Origin: Sphingobacterium sp.
GTDB lineage: Bacteria; Bacteroidota; Bacteroidia; Sphingobacteriales; Sphingobacteriaceae
DNA length: 64,000 nt
Direction of reading: 5' to 3'
Assembly (NCBI GenBank): GCA_031286695.1
Contig: JAITTY010000005.1
Span: 620,001 to 684,000, forward strand
The position numbers and the translations under genes were made by a program. The number at the start of each line of letters is the position of its first letter. Within the stretch, counting starts at the first letter, position 1. Shown here piece after piece: positions 34,929-44,575 of this stretch. Below the pieces are notes generated by a model. The model had not been told where the DNA came from and ran no database searches. It was given only the letters and a program-made list of their open reading frames with translations.

Positions 34929-37642
34929 GATACAATCTGGATTGAAAATTCTTCCCCTTTTTTAATTAGCGCCGCAGTTTTAAGAACAATGTTGACCTTC
35001 CCATCCATCAAAAGAATTTTTTTTACTGAGCAATCTTTTTGATCCAATCTAATCACGATATTTTCAGTAGAGAACTGAGATTTTCCGGGCACATTCAGCG
35101 AGATTTCGGCCAGTTCCAATTGTCCTTTTTCAAGTTTAAGTGCAGCCGTAAATTTAGTACCTGAGAATTGCTGAGAAAAGCTCCCCCAGCCTTCTGCAGC
35201 TGTAAATGCAGCCTTAAAATTCTGAGGATTGATTTTGGGATCAAAACCGATTTGTTTTTTGGGTCCATGGTAACTAAATCCACAGGCATTGATAAACGTT
35301 CCATAACTTGCCATAGCCCTTGCATAATGATCACTACATTCGATCTCATTGAACGGATTACGTTTCGACGCATGATATCTATCATGAATTTTCCGGGTAA
35401 GAATTAGCCCTTCATCCACCATACCTTCTGCAATCATGTGGGCAGCTACCTGATGTTCAAAACCGCTCATACATTCATGGAAATAGCCTAATTGCCAGGT
35501 TTCATTCTCTCCATAAGCATTTTTCTCATTCTTAGGGTTGGTATTCATAACCATTCCCCCGTCTCCGGCAAGCGCATATGGCCTTCCTTGCAGATGTGTT
35601 TTTATATAAGGGCCAACATCTGGAGTGAAATTGTAATTCCAAAGGGCGCGAAGGGCATACATTGTTTTTTCTTTAGAATTTACCCGAGGCAGTCCGACCT
35701 GGAAAGTCCATGCCTGTCCATACACCTGATCAATGTGGCAGGTATTGTATGAACCCAATTTCTTTCTGCCGAATTCCTTGTTTGGCCGATGGATGTAGTA
35801 TTCGCCATTAAACAACTGCTGATCCATATTTTTAGTCCCTTTATTGAAATATTCGGCACAAACTTTTTGAAAAGCTTTATCGCCTACTTCTTCCGCCATG
35901 CGTTCTCCTGCTTTAACAGCCGCCAAACAAAGACCAACTATCCAGGCAATTTCTCCTTCCCAAATGGCATCCAGCGTGTTTTCCATTGGTGTATCTGTCA
36001 TTCCATCACCATTCTTGTCCTGGTTCAGAATAAACTGAGTCGCTTTTTTTATAGCAGGCCAGTTTCTTTTCAAGAAGAGGCTGTCTGTGTTTGTTTGATG
36101 ATCACGATAGGTTCTTAGAATCACACCGGCCTGACCATCAATTGCGGGTCTAGTCTCATATTCTGCCCTGAATATTATTGCTCCAGAATCTTTTACAAAC
36201 CCCACTCCATAATCCGTCGTTTCGCGGAGGTTTCTTTCTAATCCCGGAAAAATTCTGCCCATAGCTTGACCATACTGCCAGACATGGGTGCAGGTTCCGG
36301 CACAGGCCCCCACGCCTTCCCAGCTCCAGAATCGACCTGTTGCAAATCGCATTGTATTTGCTGTTGCCAGAGTTCCGATATTAACAAAGGTTCTATCAAT
36401 AAACCAGTATGGTAATGTTGTATCATTCCAGGTTCTCACCCAATTCAAAGTATCATTATCCAATTGAGGTTTATTCATTGAATAATATTTCAATACGTCG
36501 GCAGCATCTTTATACTTCCTTCCAAACCAATAGCCCTCTTTGGCATCTGATAGATGTTTTTTCAATTCTGGATGTGGATTGTTGAAAAACCACGATATAG
36601 CATAGTGAAATTTCCGCGAAGCCGAACGCCCAACCCTTTGACTCGAACTTATTGCTGCAACCTGCATTTTGTCAAAATCATCTACAGATTTCTCCTCAGT
36701 ACTGGCCAAATTATCCGGATTGATAGGCCATTCTGGAATACTTGTAACAAGCTTGACATCCGGGTCATGACATACAAAAGCCATATTGCCAGAATCTCCT
36801 TCAGACACAAACTTCGAAGGTACTTGTTCACAAGTAAATTGAACTATTTTGTGTGCAGTGAATGATCTATCCAATGACGCTATTTTCGTTGTGCCTTTTA
36901 AATCCTTCCGTCCTTTGTGAACACCATTTTCCATCCATCCAATCAACTCCACGTCCAGATCTTCATTGGATTTATTTTTCACCTCAATTTGAAAAGAGGT
37001 CAATGGTAAAGATGAATTATCTTCATCCAAGGGAATAAATGGGGAAAAAGCAGTTAATGTCACCTCTACCGGAAACGATTCACTGCTATAAACAACTTTA
37101 CAACTTGGATAAGAAGGTTCAAAGGTTACCTCATCCCAATCGTTTTCATTCAATTCTTTTTGAAAGAGCTTTCCCGATTTTCTTATAACAACCTTAAACC
37201 CCTGTTCAAATTTACGTAGATTATCTGCAATGGCTGGTTCGACATAGGCAGATCCATCTCTTGGTCTTACCTTAACCATTTCCTTTCCATTATCCCACTG
37301 CACAATTTTGGTTTCTATACCCTCTTTCAATCCATCGTAGGCATCATTGAAGATTTGCCACAACCACAATCTGCCATCGCCGCCAATGTATACAGTACCG
37401 GCATGCAGTCCACCAACTGGCATCCCAATATATTTCAGTTCGTTCCTACTTTTTCTATATTGAATTTTATCTCCCTTCTGGTAGAGTGATTTTATCCATT
37501 CAGCAGGATATCCTTTGTCCAATGGAATATTGTGAAGGGGCTGTTCCCAGGCAAACATTGTGTTTGACCAGACGGGGTAATTAGCCACTAATACACCTAA
37601 TCCCAGTAGGCCCGATTTCTTCAAAAAATTTCTTCTGTCCAT
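34925..37642 (-). CDS. GH116-like (GBA2-type) glycoside hydrolase with Tat-like signal
   Basis: 905 aa. N-terminus MDRRNFLKKSGLLGLGVL fits the RRxFLK twin-arginine export motif. An N-terminal beta-sandwich domain (IGMPVGGLHAGTVYIGGDG...) is followed by an (alpha/alpha) barrel with WSWEGVGACAGTCTHVWQYGQ and PGLERNLRETTDYG, hallmarks of non-lysosomal glucosylceramidase/GH116 enzymes cleaving beta-glucosides or beta-xylosides. Substrate unknown. A broken lipoprotein gene is coupled behind it, and the block is bounded by EamA repeats, suggesting acquisition. Confidence 0.82.
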   Translation of the reverse strand: MDRRNFLKKSGLLGLGVLVANYPVWSNTMFAWEQPLHNIPLDKGYPAEWIKSLYQKGDKIQYRKSRNELKYIGMPVGGLHAGTVYIGGDGRLWLWQIFNDAYDGLKEGIETKIVQWDNGKEMVKVRPRDGSAYVEPAIADNLRKFEQGFKVVIRKSGKLFQKELNENDWDEVTFEPSYPSCKVVYSSESFPVEVTLTAFSPFIPLDEDNSSLPLTSFQIEVKNKSNEDLDVELIGWMENGVHKGRKDLKGTTKIASLDRSFTAHKIVQFTCEQVPSKFVSEGDSGNMAFVCHDPDVKLVTSIPEWPINPDNLASTEEKSVDDFDKMQVAAISSSQRVGRSASRKFHYAISWFFNNPHPELKKHLSDAKEGYWFGRKYKDAADVLKYYSMNKPQLDNDTLNWVRTWNDTTLPYWFIDRTFVNIGTLATANTMRFATGRFWSWEGVGACAGTCTHVWQYGQAMGRIFPGLERNLRETTDYGVGFVKDSGAIIFRAEYETRPAIDGQAGVILRTYRDHQTNTDSLFLKRNWPAIKKATQFILNQDKNGDGMTDTPMENTLDAIWEGEIAWIVGLCLAAVKAGERMAEEVGDKAFQKVCAEYFNKGTKNMDQQLFNGEYYIHRPNKEFGRKKLGSYNTCHIDQVYGQAWTFQVGLPRVNSKEKTMYALRALWNYNFTPDVGPYIKTHLQGRPYALAGDGGMVMNTNPKNEKNAYGENETWQLGYFHECMSGFEHQVAAHMIAEGMVDEGLILTRKIHDRYHASKRNPFNEIECSDHYARAMASYGTFINACGFSYHGPKKQIGFDPKINPQNFKAAFTAAEGWGSFSQQFSGTKFTAALKLEKGQLELAEISLNVPGKSQFSTENIVIRLDQKDCSVKKILLMDGKVNIVLKTAALIKKGEEFSIQIVS

Positions 37643-38202
37643 TTTCTCCGTTTATATACATTTTACCAGCCCGCATTTTGAGGCAACAATTTTTGGCTTT
37701 TGTCTATGGCTTATTGTGGTATTAGCCAAAGGTAATGTTTACTTTTATCGAACACCCAAATAATCTGTAAGTTTTGCTTCAAATAAATTATACTAATTTA
37801 CCATGTCAGACGATTTAATTTTTATCTGAAGAAATTTTGTTAAGGGGGTTTTATTGCTATAGACAGATCTATGAGAGTTGGTTTGATACTATTTTTCTGT
37901 ATGGAAAGCAATTCAGCTCTTTTTTGAGACTAGTTCGGTTCATATTCGAAAATGCTTTGCAAGCTGGAGTGCTGTGTACCTCATTGGAGCAAGATAACAC
38001 TCAGGAAAAAGCCTGATAGTTTCGAAGGAAACAGGTGAATCAAACCCTTTTTCATATCATTTAGGCCCTTTTTCATATCGAAATGTCCTCTTATCTTCTC
38101 TATATTTGGCCTCTATTTACTAGGATTTAAAAACTCAATTAGTATTAATTATCGCTCGCTTTATAAGATAGCTGAAGCAATCATGAGCAAAATTTAAGTC
38201 AT
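37643..38202. other. Gene-free divergent regulatory region
   Basis: 560 bases between the divergent GH116 and HTH genes. Contains two CCCTTTTTCATATC repeats and a TATATTTG -7 element (38101-38108) for the HTH gene. Nothing coding is visible. Confidence 0.6.
38045..38079. promoter_or_regulatory. Two 14-bp direct repeats (operator candidate)
   Basis: CCCTTTTTCATATC at 38045-38058 and 38066-38079, spaced exactly 21 bp (two helical turns), just upstream of the -7 element of the HTH gene. Typical of a repressor site. Confidence 0.5.
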
Positions 38203-38817
38203 ATGGAAAAAATTACAGACCATGCTCTAGCGAATCTAATTTCAAATAGAATCACAGAACTGATTGATTTAACTGAGCTTCCATTGGAGGGCATAGCCAA
38301 TTTCACAGGCATCTCCTATTCAACATTACGCAGTATTTACAGAAAATCCCGATCTCTTTCTCTCGATACTTTCGCACGCCTATGTACCCCATTTTCTATA
38401 CAGCTTACAGATTTCTTTAACCCACAAAAAAAACTGTCTGTCGCTGCCAAAGACCTATCGGAATTGATTGCTTTTAAGTCAGCATTTTTCCAGAAACTGG
38501 AACAGCAGCAACCTTTGCACAAAGCTATTTCAAGATCTGAAGGAACCAATACTGAGAATAGACAGCAACGGGAATTCATTTTGCAACTGATCCAAACCTC
38601 CGGCTACTTTTCTACAGCACGAACCATAGATCAAATGGTCGTCGATTTCGAACAGGTATATCATATCAAATTCAGTCCAGACCGACTCAGTGCATTACTT
38701 AAAAAATATATTGGTCTCGAACTCTTAGAGAAAAAAGTCGTTCCTAAGACAGAACGTAAGCCCGGCGATGCACGCAGGCCATATTTCTATTATAGAAATG
38801 AAAAATTGGATCTTTAG
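38203..38817 (+). CDS. HTH (XRE-like) regulator with unknown C-terminal domain
   Basis: 204 aa. N-terminal helix-turn-helix LPLEGIANFTGISYSTLRSIYRKSRSLSLDTFARLC, followed by SIQLTDFFNP as in XRE proteins. The C-terminal 120 residues are helical, with a second winged-helix-like stretch (FILQLIQTSGYFSTARTIDQM, RLSALLKKYIGLELLEKK). Probably DNA-binding; may repress itself and the divergent GH116 gene through the repeats upstream. Confidence 0.75.
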   Translation: MEKITDHALANLISNRITELIDLTELPLEGIANFTGISYSTLRSIYRKSRSLSLDTFARLCTPFSIQLTDFFNPQKKLSVAAKDLSELIAFKSAFFQKLEQQQPLHKAISRSEGTNTENRQQREFILQLIQTSGYFSTARTIDQMVVDFEQVYHIKFSPDRLSALLKKYIGLELLEKKVVPKTERKPGDARRPYFYYRNEKLDL

Positions 38818-38887
38818 TCCGATAGTCACCGGCGGAAGTTTATGGGTCTAAGACTCTAAAGAGAGGCCGTCCCTGTTAGAGACTCCT

Positions 38888-39034
38888 GGAAATATTATTT
38901 CAAGTCTGGAGATTCCCATTTCAACACTTTCCGCGATACTGATCTTGCAGGAAGTCGTTTGGGGATTTCAATGCCTTGGCATACTCTTTATCTTAATGGC
39001 TGTCGTTATAATTAATGCCGGTAAGCCCCATTAG
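38888..39034 (+). pseudogene. 3' fragment of an EamA transporter gene
   Basis: 48 codons matching the end of the intact EamA protein (GNIISSLEIPISTLSAILIL, then FQCLGILFILMAVVIINAGK, against near-identical residues at 34251-34397), with a stop at 39032-39034. No upstream part. It is the truncated partner of a repeat pair around the GH116 block. Confidence 0.85.
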
Positions 39035-39437
39035 CTAACCATTTCTTAAACTTACGGTATTCCAATCCGATTAGAACAGAAACCGGGATCAGTGTTGCTG
39101 CCATGTGGAGAATTTCAAATAGACTGGCTACTTGTCCGGCTTGGATAAGGACAGAAAGAAACAATAAACTGCTTGCAGCGGGCAATAAAACAAAAGATAG
39201 CAACAGCGCAATCCGATTATTTCTGAATCTCCTATTTAAATTCAGAAAAATTGTCAACGTACCCACCGCAATACAGAGTGTCACAAAAGAAAGCAGCAAT
39301 TCGGTAAAAAAGGGCATATAACAACGTGCCTTTTTTGCGGCCTCATTATTTGCCTGAAGTACTCCTGTAAGCACAAAGGTCGCCAATACTGCAAGCCCAG
39401 TAATTCTCAAAAAAATAAAACTCAGCTTTCTTTTCAT
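39012..39437 (-). CDS. Four-helix membrane protein, hypothetical
   Basis: 141 aa with four hydrophobic segments (FLRITGLAVLATFVLTGVL, FFTELLLSFVTLCIAVGTLTIF, IALLLSFVLLPAASSLLFLSV, LHMAATLIPVSVLIGL) and a basic tail (EYRKFKKWL). Inner-membrane protein, family not recognised. It converges on and overlaps the EamA fragment by 23 nt. A relic of the same C-terminus follows the intact EamA gene at 34.4 kb, so the two genes were ancestrally convergent neighbours. Confidence 0.65.
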   Translation of the reverse strand: MKRKLSFIFLRITGLAVLATFVLTGVLQANNEAAKKARCYMPFFTELLLSFVTLCIAVGTLTIFLNLNRRFRNNRIALLLSFVLLPAASSLLFLSVLIQAGQVASLFEILHMAATLIPVSVLIGLEYRKFKKWLANGAYRH

Positions 39438-39489
39438 TACCGCAATATTTTCAATACCAATAGCTAATCAACATTGCCATTACTAGCCT

Positions 39490-39570
39490 TTATTGTGGTC
39501 CGCCAGCCGAACAGGTTCCCAATAATATACTGAAACTAATAACAATATTTCTCATCATATCTAGATCCAT
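39490..39570 (-). CDS. Possible micro-lipoprotein, 26 aa
   Basis: MDLDMMRNIVISFSILLGTCSAGGPQ: a hydrophobic signal stretch ending in a lipobox-like LGTC, then only seven more residues. It lies 52 nt upstream of the membrane-protein gene on the same strand. Size and shape recall entericidin-like peptides, but nothing else supports expression. Confidence 0.3.
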   Translation of the reverse strand: MDLDMMRNIVISFSILLGTCSAGGPQ

Positions 39571-39770
39571 TTAACCGTTAAACTGGCGATCGTCTATTTA
39601 AAGTTGCTAATTAATTCTTTAAAAATAAATGTTAAAGCCATATTAGACGAAGCCTTAATGATATTAGAAGTTGGCCTATCAATATTTGCAAACAAGCGGT
39701 ATCTCTTATTTTTTTATTTTTTTACTAAGGTTTCCTTCCAATACTGCGTATCTATCTAAAATTATATACC

Positions 39771-40946
39771 ATGAGATTGACTGATCCTATCAAACAACTA
39801 ATCCTAAAGTACATTGGCGACAATTTATCTTCCGATGAAAAGGCCGATTTAAAACTATGGTTGGATGAATCAGCACAACATCGTATTTTTTTCGAGGAGC
39901 TTTTGAAGCGGGATGATTTAATAAATGACCTGAATCAATGGGGTGCACTCCAGGAATCCGACCCTATGGATTGGAATGAAAGATTGAAAACAAAGACACT
40001 CGAAACCATTCGGGCTACCGCAGTTAAGCCATCGCCTATCCGGAGCATAAAGCATCTTATTCCCTATGCGGCGGCTCTACTGTGTATAGGCTTAGGAAGT
40101 TTGATCTATATCGCCATCAACAGACAAACTGCCCCTTTGGGCAATCGAATCGTCTTAAATGACGTGGAAGCACAGAGCAACCAGGCAGAAATACGGCTTT
40201 CGAACGGTAAAGTGCTCCAGGTATCGAGTCAGAAAGGGGCCTTGGTTTCTGGACATCATTTACAATATGAAGACGGGACTATGCTGCAAAGTGCTGCCTT
40301 AAACGGGAATATCACAGCGATGGTCAGCACACCCGCTGGAACTATGTTACAAATGATACTGGAAGATGGATCGCAGATCACACTCAATGCTAAAACAACA
40401 CTAAAATACCCACTTCATTTTGCCAAAGATAAACGTGTTGTCGAGATTGATGGCGAAGCTTATTTTAAAATTGCAAAAAATAAAAAGGTTCCATTCCAGG
40501 TAGTTTCCAACGGACAGCTCATCGAAGTTACCGGTACTGAATTCAACGTAAACACCTATTCGAAATCCCAAAGTAGTACAACGCTTGTCGAGGGGAGTAT
40601 CAATCTATCGGCGCAAGGGCAAACGTTACAGCTCAAGCCCAATCAGCAAGCAATATTAGCATCTGGTCAACTGTCTCAAAAAACAGTCGACCCCAATAAT
40701 TACATAGCATGGCTCGACAATAAATTCTATTTCAATGAAACAGACCTTCGTACAGCCCTACAACTGATCGGCCAATGGTATGACCTCCAAATTATCTACA
40801 AACAACCGATAAAAGAAACACTATTATATGGCGAAATTCAACGTACGAAAAGTCTATCGGCAGTCCTAAAAATCTTGGAACGTAGCCATATTAAATTTGA
40901 ATTGATCGAAGAAAATGGCATACGTAAGCTCTTTGTTTCAAACTAA
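39771..40946 (+). CDS. FecR-family anti-sigma factor
   Basis: 391 aa. N-terminal cytoplasmic domain (LILKYIGDNLSSDEKADLKLWLDES), one transmembrane helix near residues 95-115 (LIPYAAALLCIGLGSLIYIAI), then the periplasmic FecR domain (TPAGTMLQMILEDGSQITLNA, GEAYFKIAKN, GTEFNVNTY) and a C-terminal DUF4974-like domain. It relays occupancy of the SusC receptor (through its STN domain) to an ECF sigma factor. First gene of the sulfatase locus. Unusually, the sigma gene is not beside it. Confidence 0.93.
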   Translation: MRLTDPIKQLILKYIGDNLSSDEKADLKLWLDESAQHRIFFEELLKRDDLINDLNQWGALQESDPMDWNERLKTKTLETIRATAVKPSPIRSIKHLIPYAAALLCIGLGSLIYIAINRQTAPLGNRIVLNDVEAQSNQAEIRLSNGKVLQVSSQKGALVSGHHLQYEDGTMLQSAALNGNITAMVSTPAGTMLQMILEDGSQITLNAKTTLKYPLHFAKDKRVVEIDGEAYFKIAKNKKVPFQVVSNGQLIEVTGTEFNVNTYSKSQSSTTLVEGSINLSAQGQTLQLKPNQQAILASGQLSQKTVDPNNYIAWLDNKFYFNETDLRTALQLIGQWYDLQIIYKQPIKETLLYGEIQRTKSLSAVLKILERSHIKFELIEENGIRKLFVSN

Positions 40947-41129
40947 CCAATTACCCATGAAATAACCCAAAAACAACAATTATGAGAAAACCAACTTGAC
41001 GAAACAAGATGAGATGCAAAAAAGCCGATCAATGCTACGAACATTAACCGGCCATAATAGCGATCTCCATCTTTGACCGATTTACCCAATCAGTTTACAA
41101 ATAGATTATATCCCTAATTCAACAAATTT

Positions 41130-44100
41130 ATGAATTTTAAATTTCTTGTTCATAGAAATCGAATCACTGTGAACATACCCAAGCAATGGAAGACCAAAAT
41201 GAAGCTGAGCGCATTTTTTACTCTTGCATGTGTTGTTAAGCTGTCTGCAGCCAGCTACGCACAATCCATCACGATTAACGCCAAAAAAATGTCTTTGGTG
41301 CAAGTACTACGTACCATCCAAAAACAGAGTGGTGTCCCCTTTCTATTGAATGGTAAAGAACTCGCTGAACTAAAAATTGAGGCGCAGGTTCGTAATATGC
41401 CTTTAGAAAAAGCTGTACAGATTCTCTTAAAAGACCAACCTGTGGATTGGAGTTTTCAGGACAATATGCTTGTCGTAACGAAGTTAAAAACAAACCACCT
41501 AACTTATGACCTTCCAAGTAATTACGTCTTAGTGCAACAAAACCGCACCATCAAGGGAAATGTTCACGATAGCAAAGGAACCTCGCTCCAAGGTGCGACA
41601 ATTATGATAAAAGGTTCGACAAAGGCAACTACCACAGATGCAAGTGGTAACTTTCAGATTGAAGCAAATAATAACGCCGTACTCGTGATTAAAATGATCG
41701 GCTACCAAACCAAGGAAATCCCATTGGCCAACCAGCTTTACCTGAATATTGAACTTAACCAACAGATCGACGCACTGGAAGAAGTTGTCGTCGTTGGCTA
41801 CGGTACGACAAAAAAGAAAGAATTAATTGGTTCGGTTTCCCAAGTTGATGGAAAGCAACTAGCCAAACGATCCGTTCCTCAGCTTGCTCAAGCCCTTACG
41901 GGTCAAATGCCGGGCGTGACCGTCATACAACGATCTGGCCAACCTGGAGCAGCAAACAATACCATACAGATCCGTGGCGTGGGATCATTCGGTGCAAGTA
42001 CCGACGCACTTATTTTAGTTGACGGTATACCCACCAATTCCTTCAATGATATCGATCCAAATGATGTTGCATCGATCTCGGTACTGAAAGACGCCTCTTC
42101 GGCAGCCATATACGGAGCTAGAGCCGCAAATGGTGTCATTTTGGTTACAACAAAAACCGGGGCAACAGGTGGAAAATTAGCGGTCAATTACAATGGTTAT
42201 TATGGGATTCAAAAACCAACAGCCTTCCCCGAATTTGTCAACTCTTGGGAGTACGCTTCTCTACTCAACGAAACCACAAGTGGTGGCGGTGGTTATACGG
42301 CCGAAGAAATCCAAAAATTTAAGGATGGCTCTGATCCTGACAATTATCCAAATGCCAATTATATGGCAAGCTCATTTAAATCCCAAGCAGCACAAACGGG
42401 CCACAACTTAAATATATCCAATACCACAGATAAAATACAATACACCTTATCTGCTGGCTTTCTCAACCAAAAAGGTATTGTCATCAAAAACAATTTTGAC
42501 AAATACAATATTCGCCTCAATCTCATATCAAACCTCAATGACAAGCTCAAGTTAACCACTAGAGTGGCAGCGATTCAAACGGACACGGATGAACCCGCAG
42601 CTCCGGCAACGCTTGACTTCTCCCGCATGACGGATATTATTTCCCAGGTGATTCGCTACCCCGCCATATATCCGATACGCCTGAGCAATGGCGACTGGGG
42701 CGCAGGAAATAACCTGAAAGGAACACCCGTATCCTTCCTGGAGAGCGAATCCTTTTATAAAGAAAAAGTATCCAACATCGCAGGAAATGCAAGACTGGAC
42801 TGGAAACCGATTTCAGATCTGACTTTGTCCGCTATAGGAGGGTATACGCAAACGAATGGCCGTACAAAACTTTTCAGAGCTTCACAACGGATCAACAATT
42901 CCATTACGCTGGGACCTTCTAACCTCAATCAAACTGCTCCTTATGAAACGTATAAAACTTTTCAGGCATTAGCAGACTATAACAAAACAATCGGGGACCA
43001 TTCCTTGAAAATATTGGGCGGTTATTCCTTCGAGAAAGGCTACAGTGAAGGTTTAAGCGCTTACCGGCAGAATTTCCCCAGCAATGATCTTACCGAGTTA
43101 AATGTAGGTTCACCAGATGGACAACAGAACTCCGGCACAGCCTCTGAGTGGGCATTGGAATCATTATTTGCCCGTGTACAATATAATTATGCCAAGAAAT
43201 ATCTTGTCGAAGGTGTTGTTCGCTACGATGGATCTTCCCGCTTTCCAACGAATAAAAAATATGCCACTTTTCCCTCAATTGCAGTAGGCTGGTTGCTGAG
43301 TGAAGAATCGTTCATCAAAGACCACTATAGTTGGATTGACGAATTGAAAATCAAAGGATCTTATGGGGTTCTCGGTAACCAAAATATTGTCGGCAATGTC
43401 CAACAGCGTGTTGTCTCTAACTACCCATATCAGGATGTTTTAAATCCGGGTTATAATTACCCCTTTGGAAACACGATCTCTCCAGGCGTAGCTCGAACCA
43501 CAATTGTTGACCCTACGCTACGCTGGGAATCGACCAGAACGGCAGATGCAGGCCTGGAAGTAGCTTTATTTAAAAATTTACTAACATTCAGCAGTACCTA
43601 TTACAATCGGTTCACCTACGACATCCTAGTGAGCCCAGGTTCTAGTGTTTCCAAAGTTTTGGGTTTTGAAGTAGGCGTACAAAACTCGGGGAAACTTAGA
43701 AATTCTGGTTGGGAATTCACCTTAGGACATCAAAAGAAGTTGAACGAATTTTCGTATAATGTGAATCTAAACTTCTCTACCGTCAAGAATAGAGTAGTTG
43801 ATTTGGGTGTCGGTAATATCAACCAGCCAAATGGCTTAGTTGGAAATGGCTCCTCCTTATTTATTGGTTACCCAATCCAGGCTTACTATGGCTACCAAGC
43901 TGACGGCTTATTTATCGATGCTGCTGATATCGCAAGCTATGCTAATCAAACCAGCATCAATCCGAAGCCACAACCTGGTGATATTCGATACAAGGACATC
44001 AGTGGCCCCGACGGCGTGCCTGATGGAAAAGTAGACGCTACGTACGACCGAACTGTGATTGGATCACGTATCCCCAAATACACCTACGGGATGAATATCG

Positions 44101-44558
44101 GGATGAACTACAAAGGGTTTGACTTAGGAATACTTCTTCAAGGTGTAAGCGGTGTTAAAGGCTTATTGGACAATTATGCTGGATTTGCGTTGACACAAAA
44201 CGGCAATATCCAACGCTGGCAAGCTGACGGCAGATGGACTGCTGCCAATCCCGATAGAAATGCCATATATCCAAGAATTGAACAATTGCCGAATACCGGA
44301 ACACCCAATACCCTGCTATCAGACTACTGGTTACTGGATGCGAGCTATCTTCGTTTAAAAAACATCCAATTAGGCTATGCCATTCCTAAGCACATCCTTA
44401 CAAAATGGAAATTATCTGGTCTAAGGGTCTACGCAAATGCCGAAAACCTATTTACCAAAAGCAACTATAGAAAAGGCTGGGATCCCGAAATCAATTCAAG
44501 TGGTGCCTACTACCCTATTATGCGCAATTTTACATTTGGGGTTAACCTAAGTTTCTAA
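41130..44558 (+). CDS. SusC/RagA-family TonB-dependent receptor with STN domain
   Basis: 1142 aa outer-membrane importer. Signal segment ACVVKLSAASYAQ, an STN domain (about 50-115, SITINAKKMSLVQVLRTIQKQSG), a carboxypeptidase-like beta domain (RTIKGNVHDSKGTSLQGATIMI), TonB box region EEVVVVGYGTTKK, plug with VPQLAQALTGQMPGVTV, and a 22-strand-type barrel ending in NFTFGVNLSF. The STN domain means it signals to the upstream FecR. Pairs with SusD 17 nt downstream. Ligand probably a sulfated glycan, judged from the sulfatases. Confidence 0.96.
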   Translation: MNFKFLVHRNRITVNIPKQWKTKMKLSAFFTLACVVKLSAASYAQSITINAKKMSLVQVLRTIQKQSGVPFLLNGKELAELKIEAQVRNMPLEKAVQILLKDQPVDWSFQDNMLVVTKLKTNHLTYDLPSNYVLVQQNRTIKGNVHDSKGTSLQGATIMIKGSTKATTTDASGNFQIEANNNAVLVIKMIGYQTKEIPLANQLYLNIELNQQIDALEEVVVVGYGTTKKKELIGSVSQVDGKQLAKRSVPQLAQALTGQMPGVTVIQRSGQPGAANNTIQIRGVGSFGASTDALILVDGIPTNSFNDIDPNDVASISVLKDASSAAIYGARAANGVILVTTKTGATGGKLAVNYNGYYGIQKPTAFPEFVNSWEYASLLNETTSGGGGYTAEEIQKFKDGSDPDNYPNANYMASSFKSQAAQTGHNLNISNTTDKIQYTLSAGFLNQKGIVIKNNFDKYNIRLNLISNLNDKLKLTTRVAAIQTDTDEPAAPATLDFSRMTDIISQVIRYPAIYPIRLSNGDWGAGNNLKGTPVSFLESESFYKEKVSNIAGNARLDWKPISDLTLSAIGGYTQTNGRTKLFRASQRINNSITLGPSNLNQTAPYETYKTFQALADYNKTIGDHSLKILGGYSFEKGYSEGLSAYRQNFPSNDLTELNVGSPDGQQNSGTASEWALESLFARVQYNYAKKYLVEGVVRYDGSSRFPTNKKYATFPSIAVGWLLSEESFIKDHYSWIDELKIKGSYGVLGNQNIVGNVQQRVVSNYPYQDVLNPGYNYPFGNTISPGVARTTIVDPTLRWESTRTADAGLEVALFKNLLTFSSTYYNRFTYDILVSPGSSVSKVLGFEVGVQNSGKLRNSGWEFTLGHQKKLNEFSYNVNLNFSTVKNRVVDLGVGNINQPNGLVGNGSSLFIGYPIQAYYGYQADGLFIDAADIASYANQTSINPKPQPGDIRYKDISGPDGVPDGKVDATYDRTVIGSRIPKYTYGMNIGMNYKGFDLGILLQGVSGVKGLLDNYAGFALTQNGNIQRWQADGRWTAANPDRNAIYPRIEQLPNTGTPNTLLSDYWLLDASYLRLKNIQLGYAIPKHILTKWKLSGLRVYANAENLFTKSNYRKGWDPEINSSGAYYPIMRNFTFGVNLSF

Positions 44559-44575
44559 CCAATCGATAAAAAACC

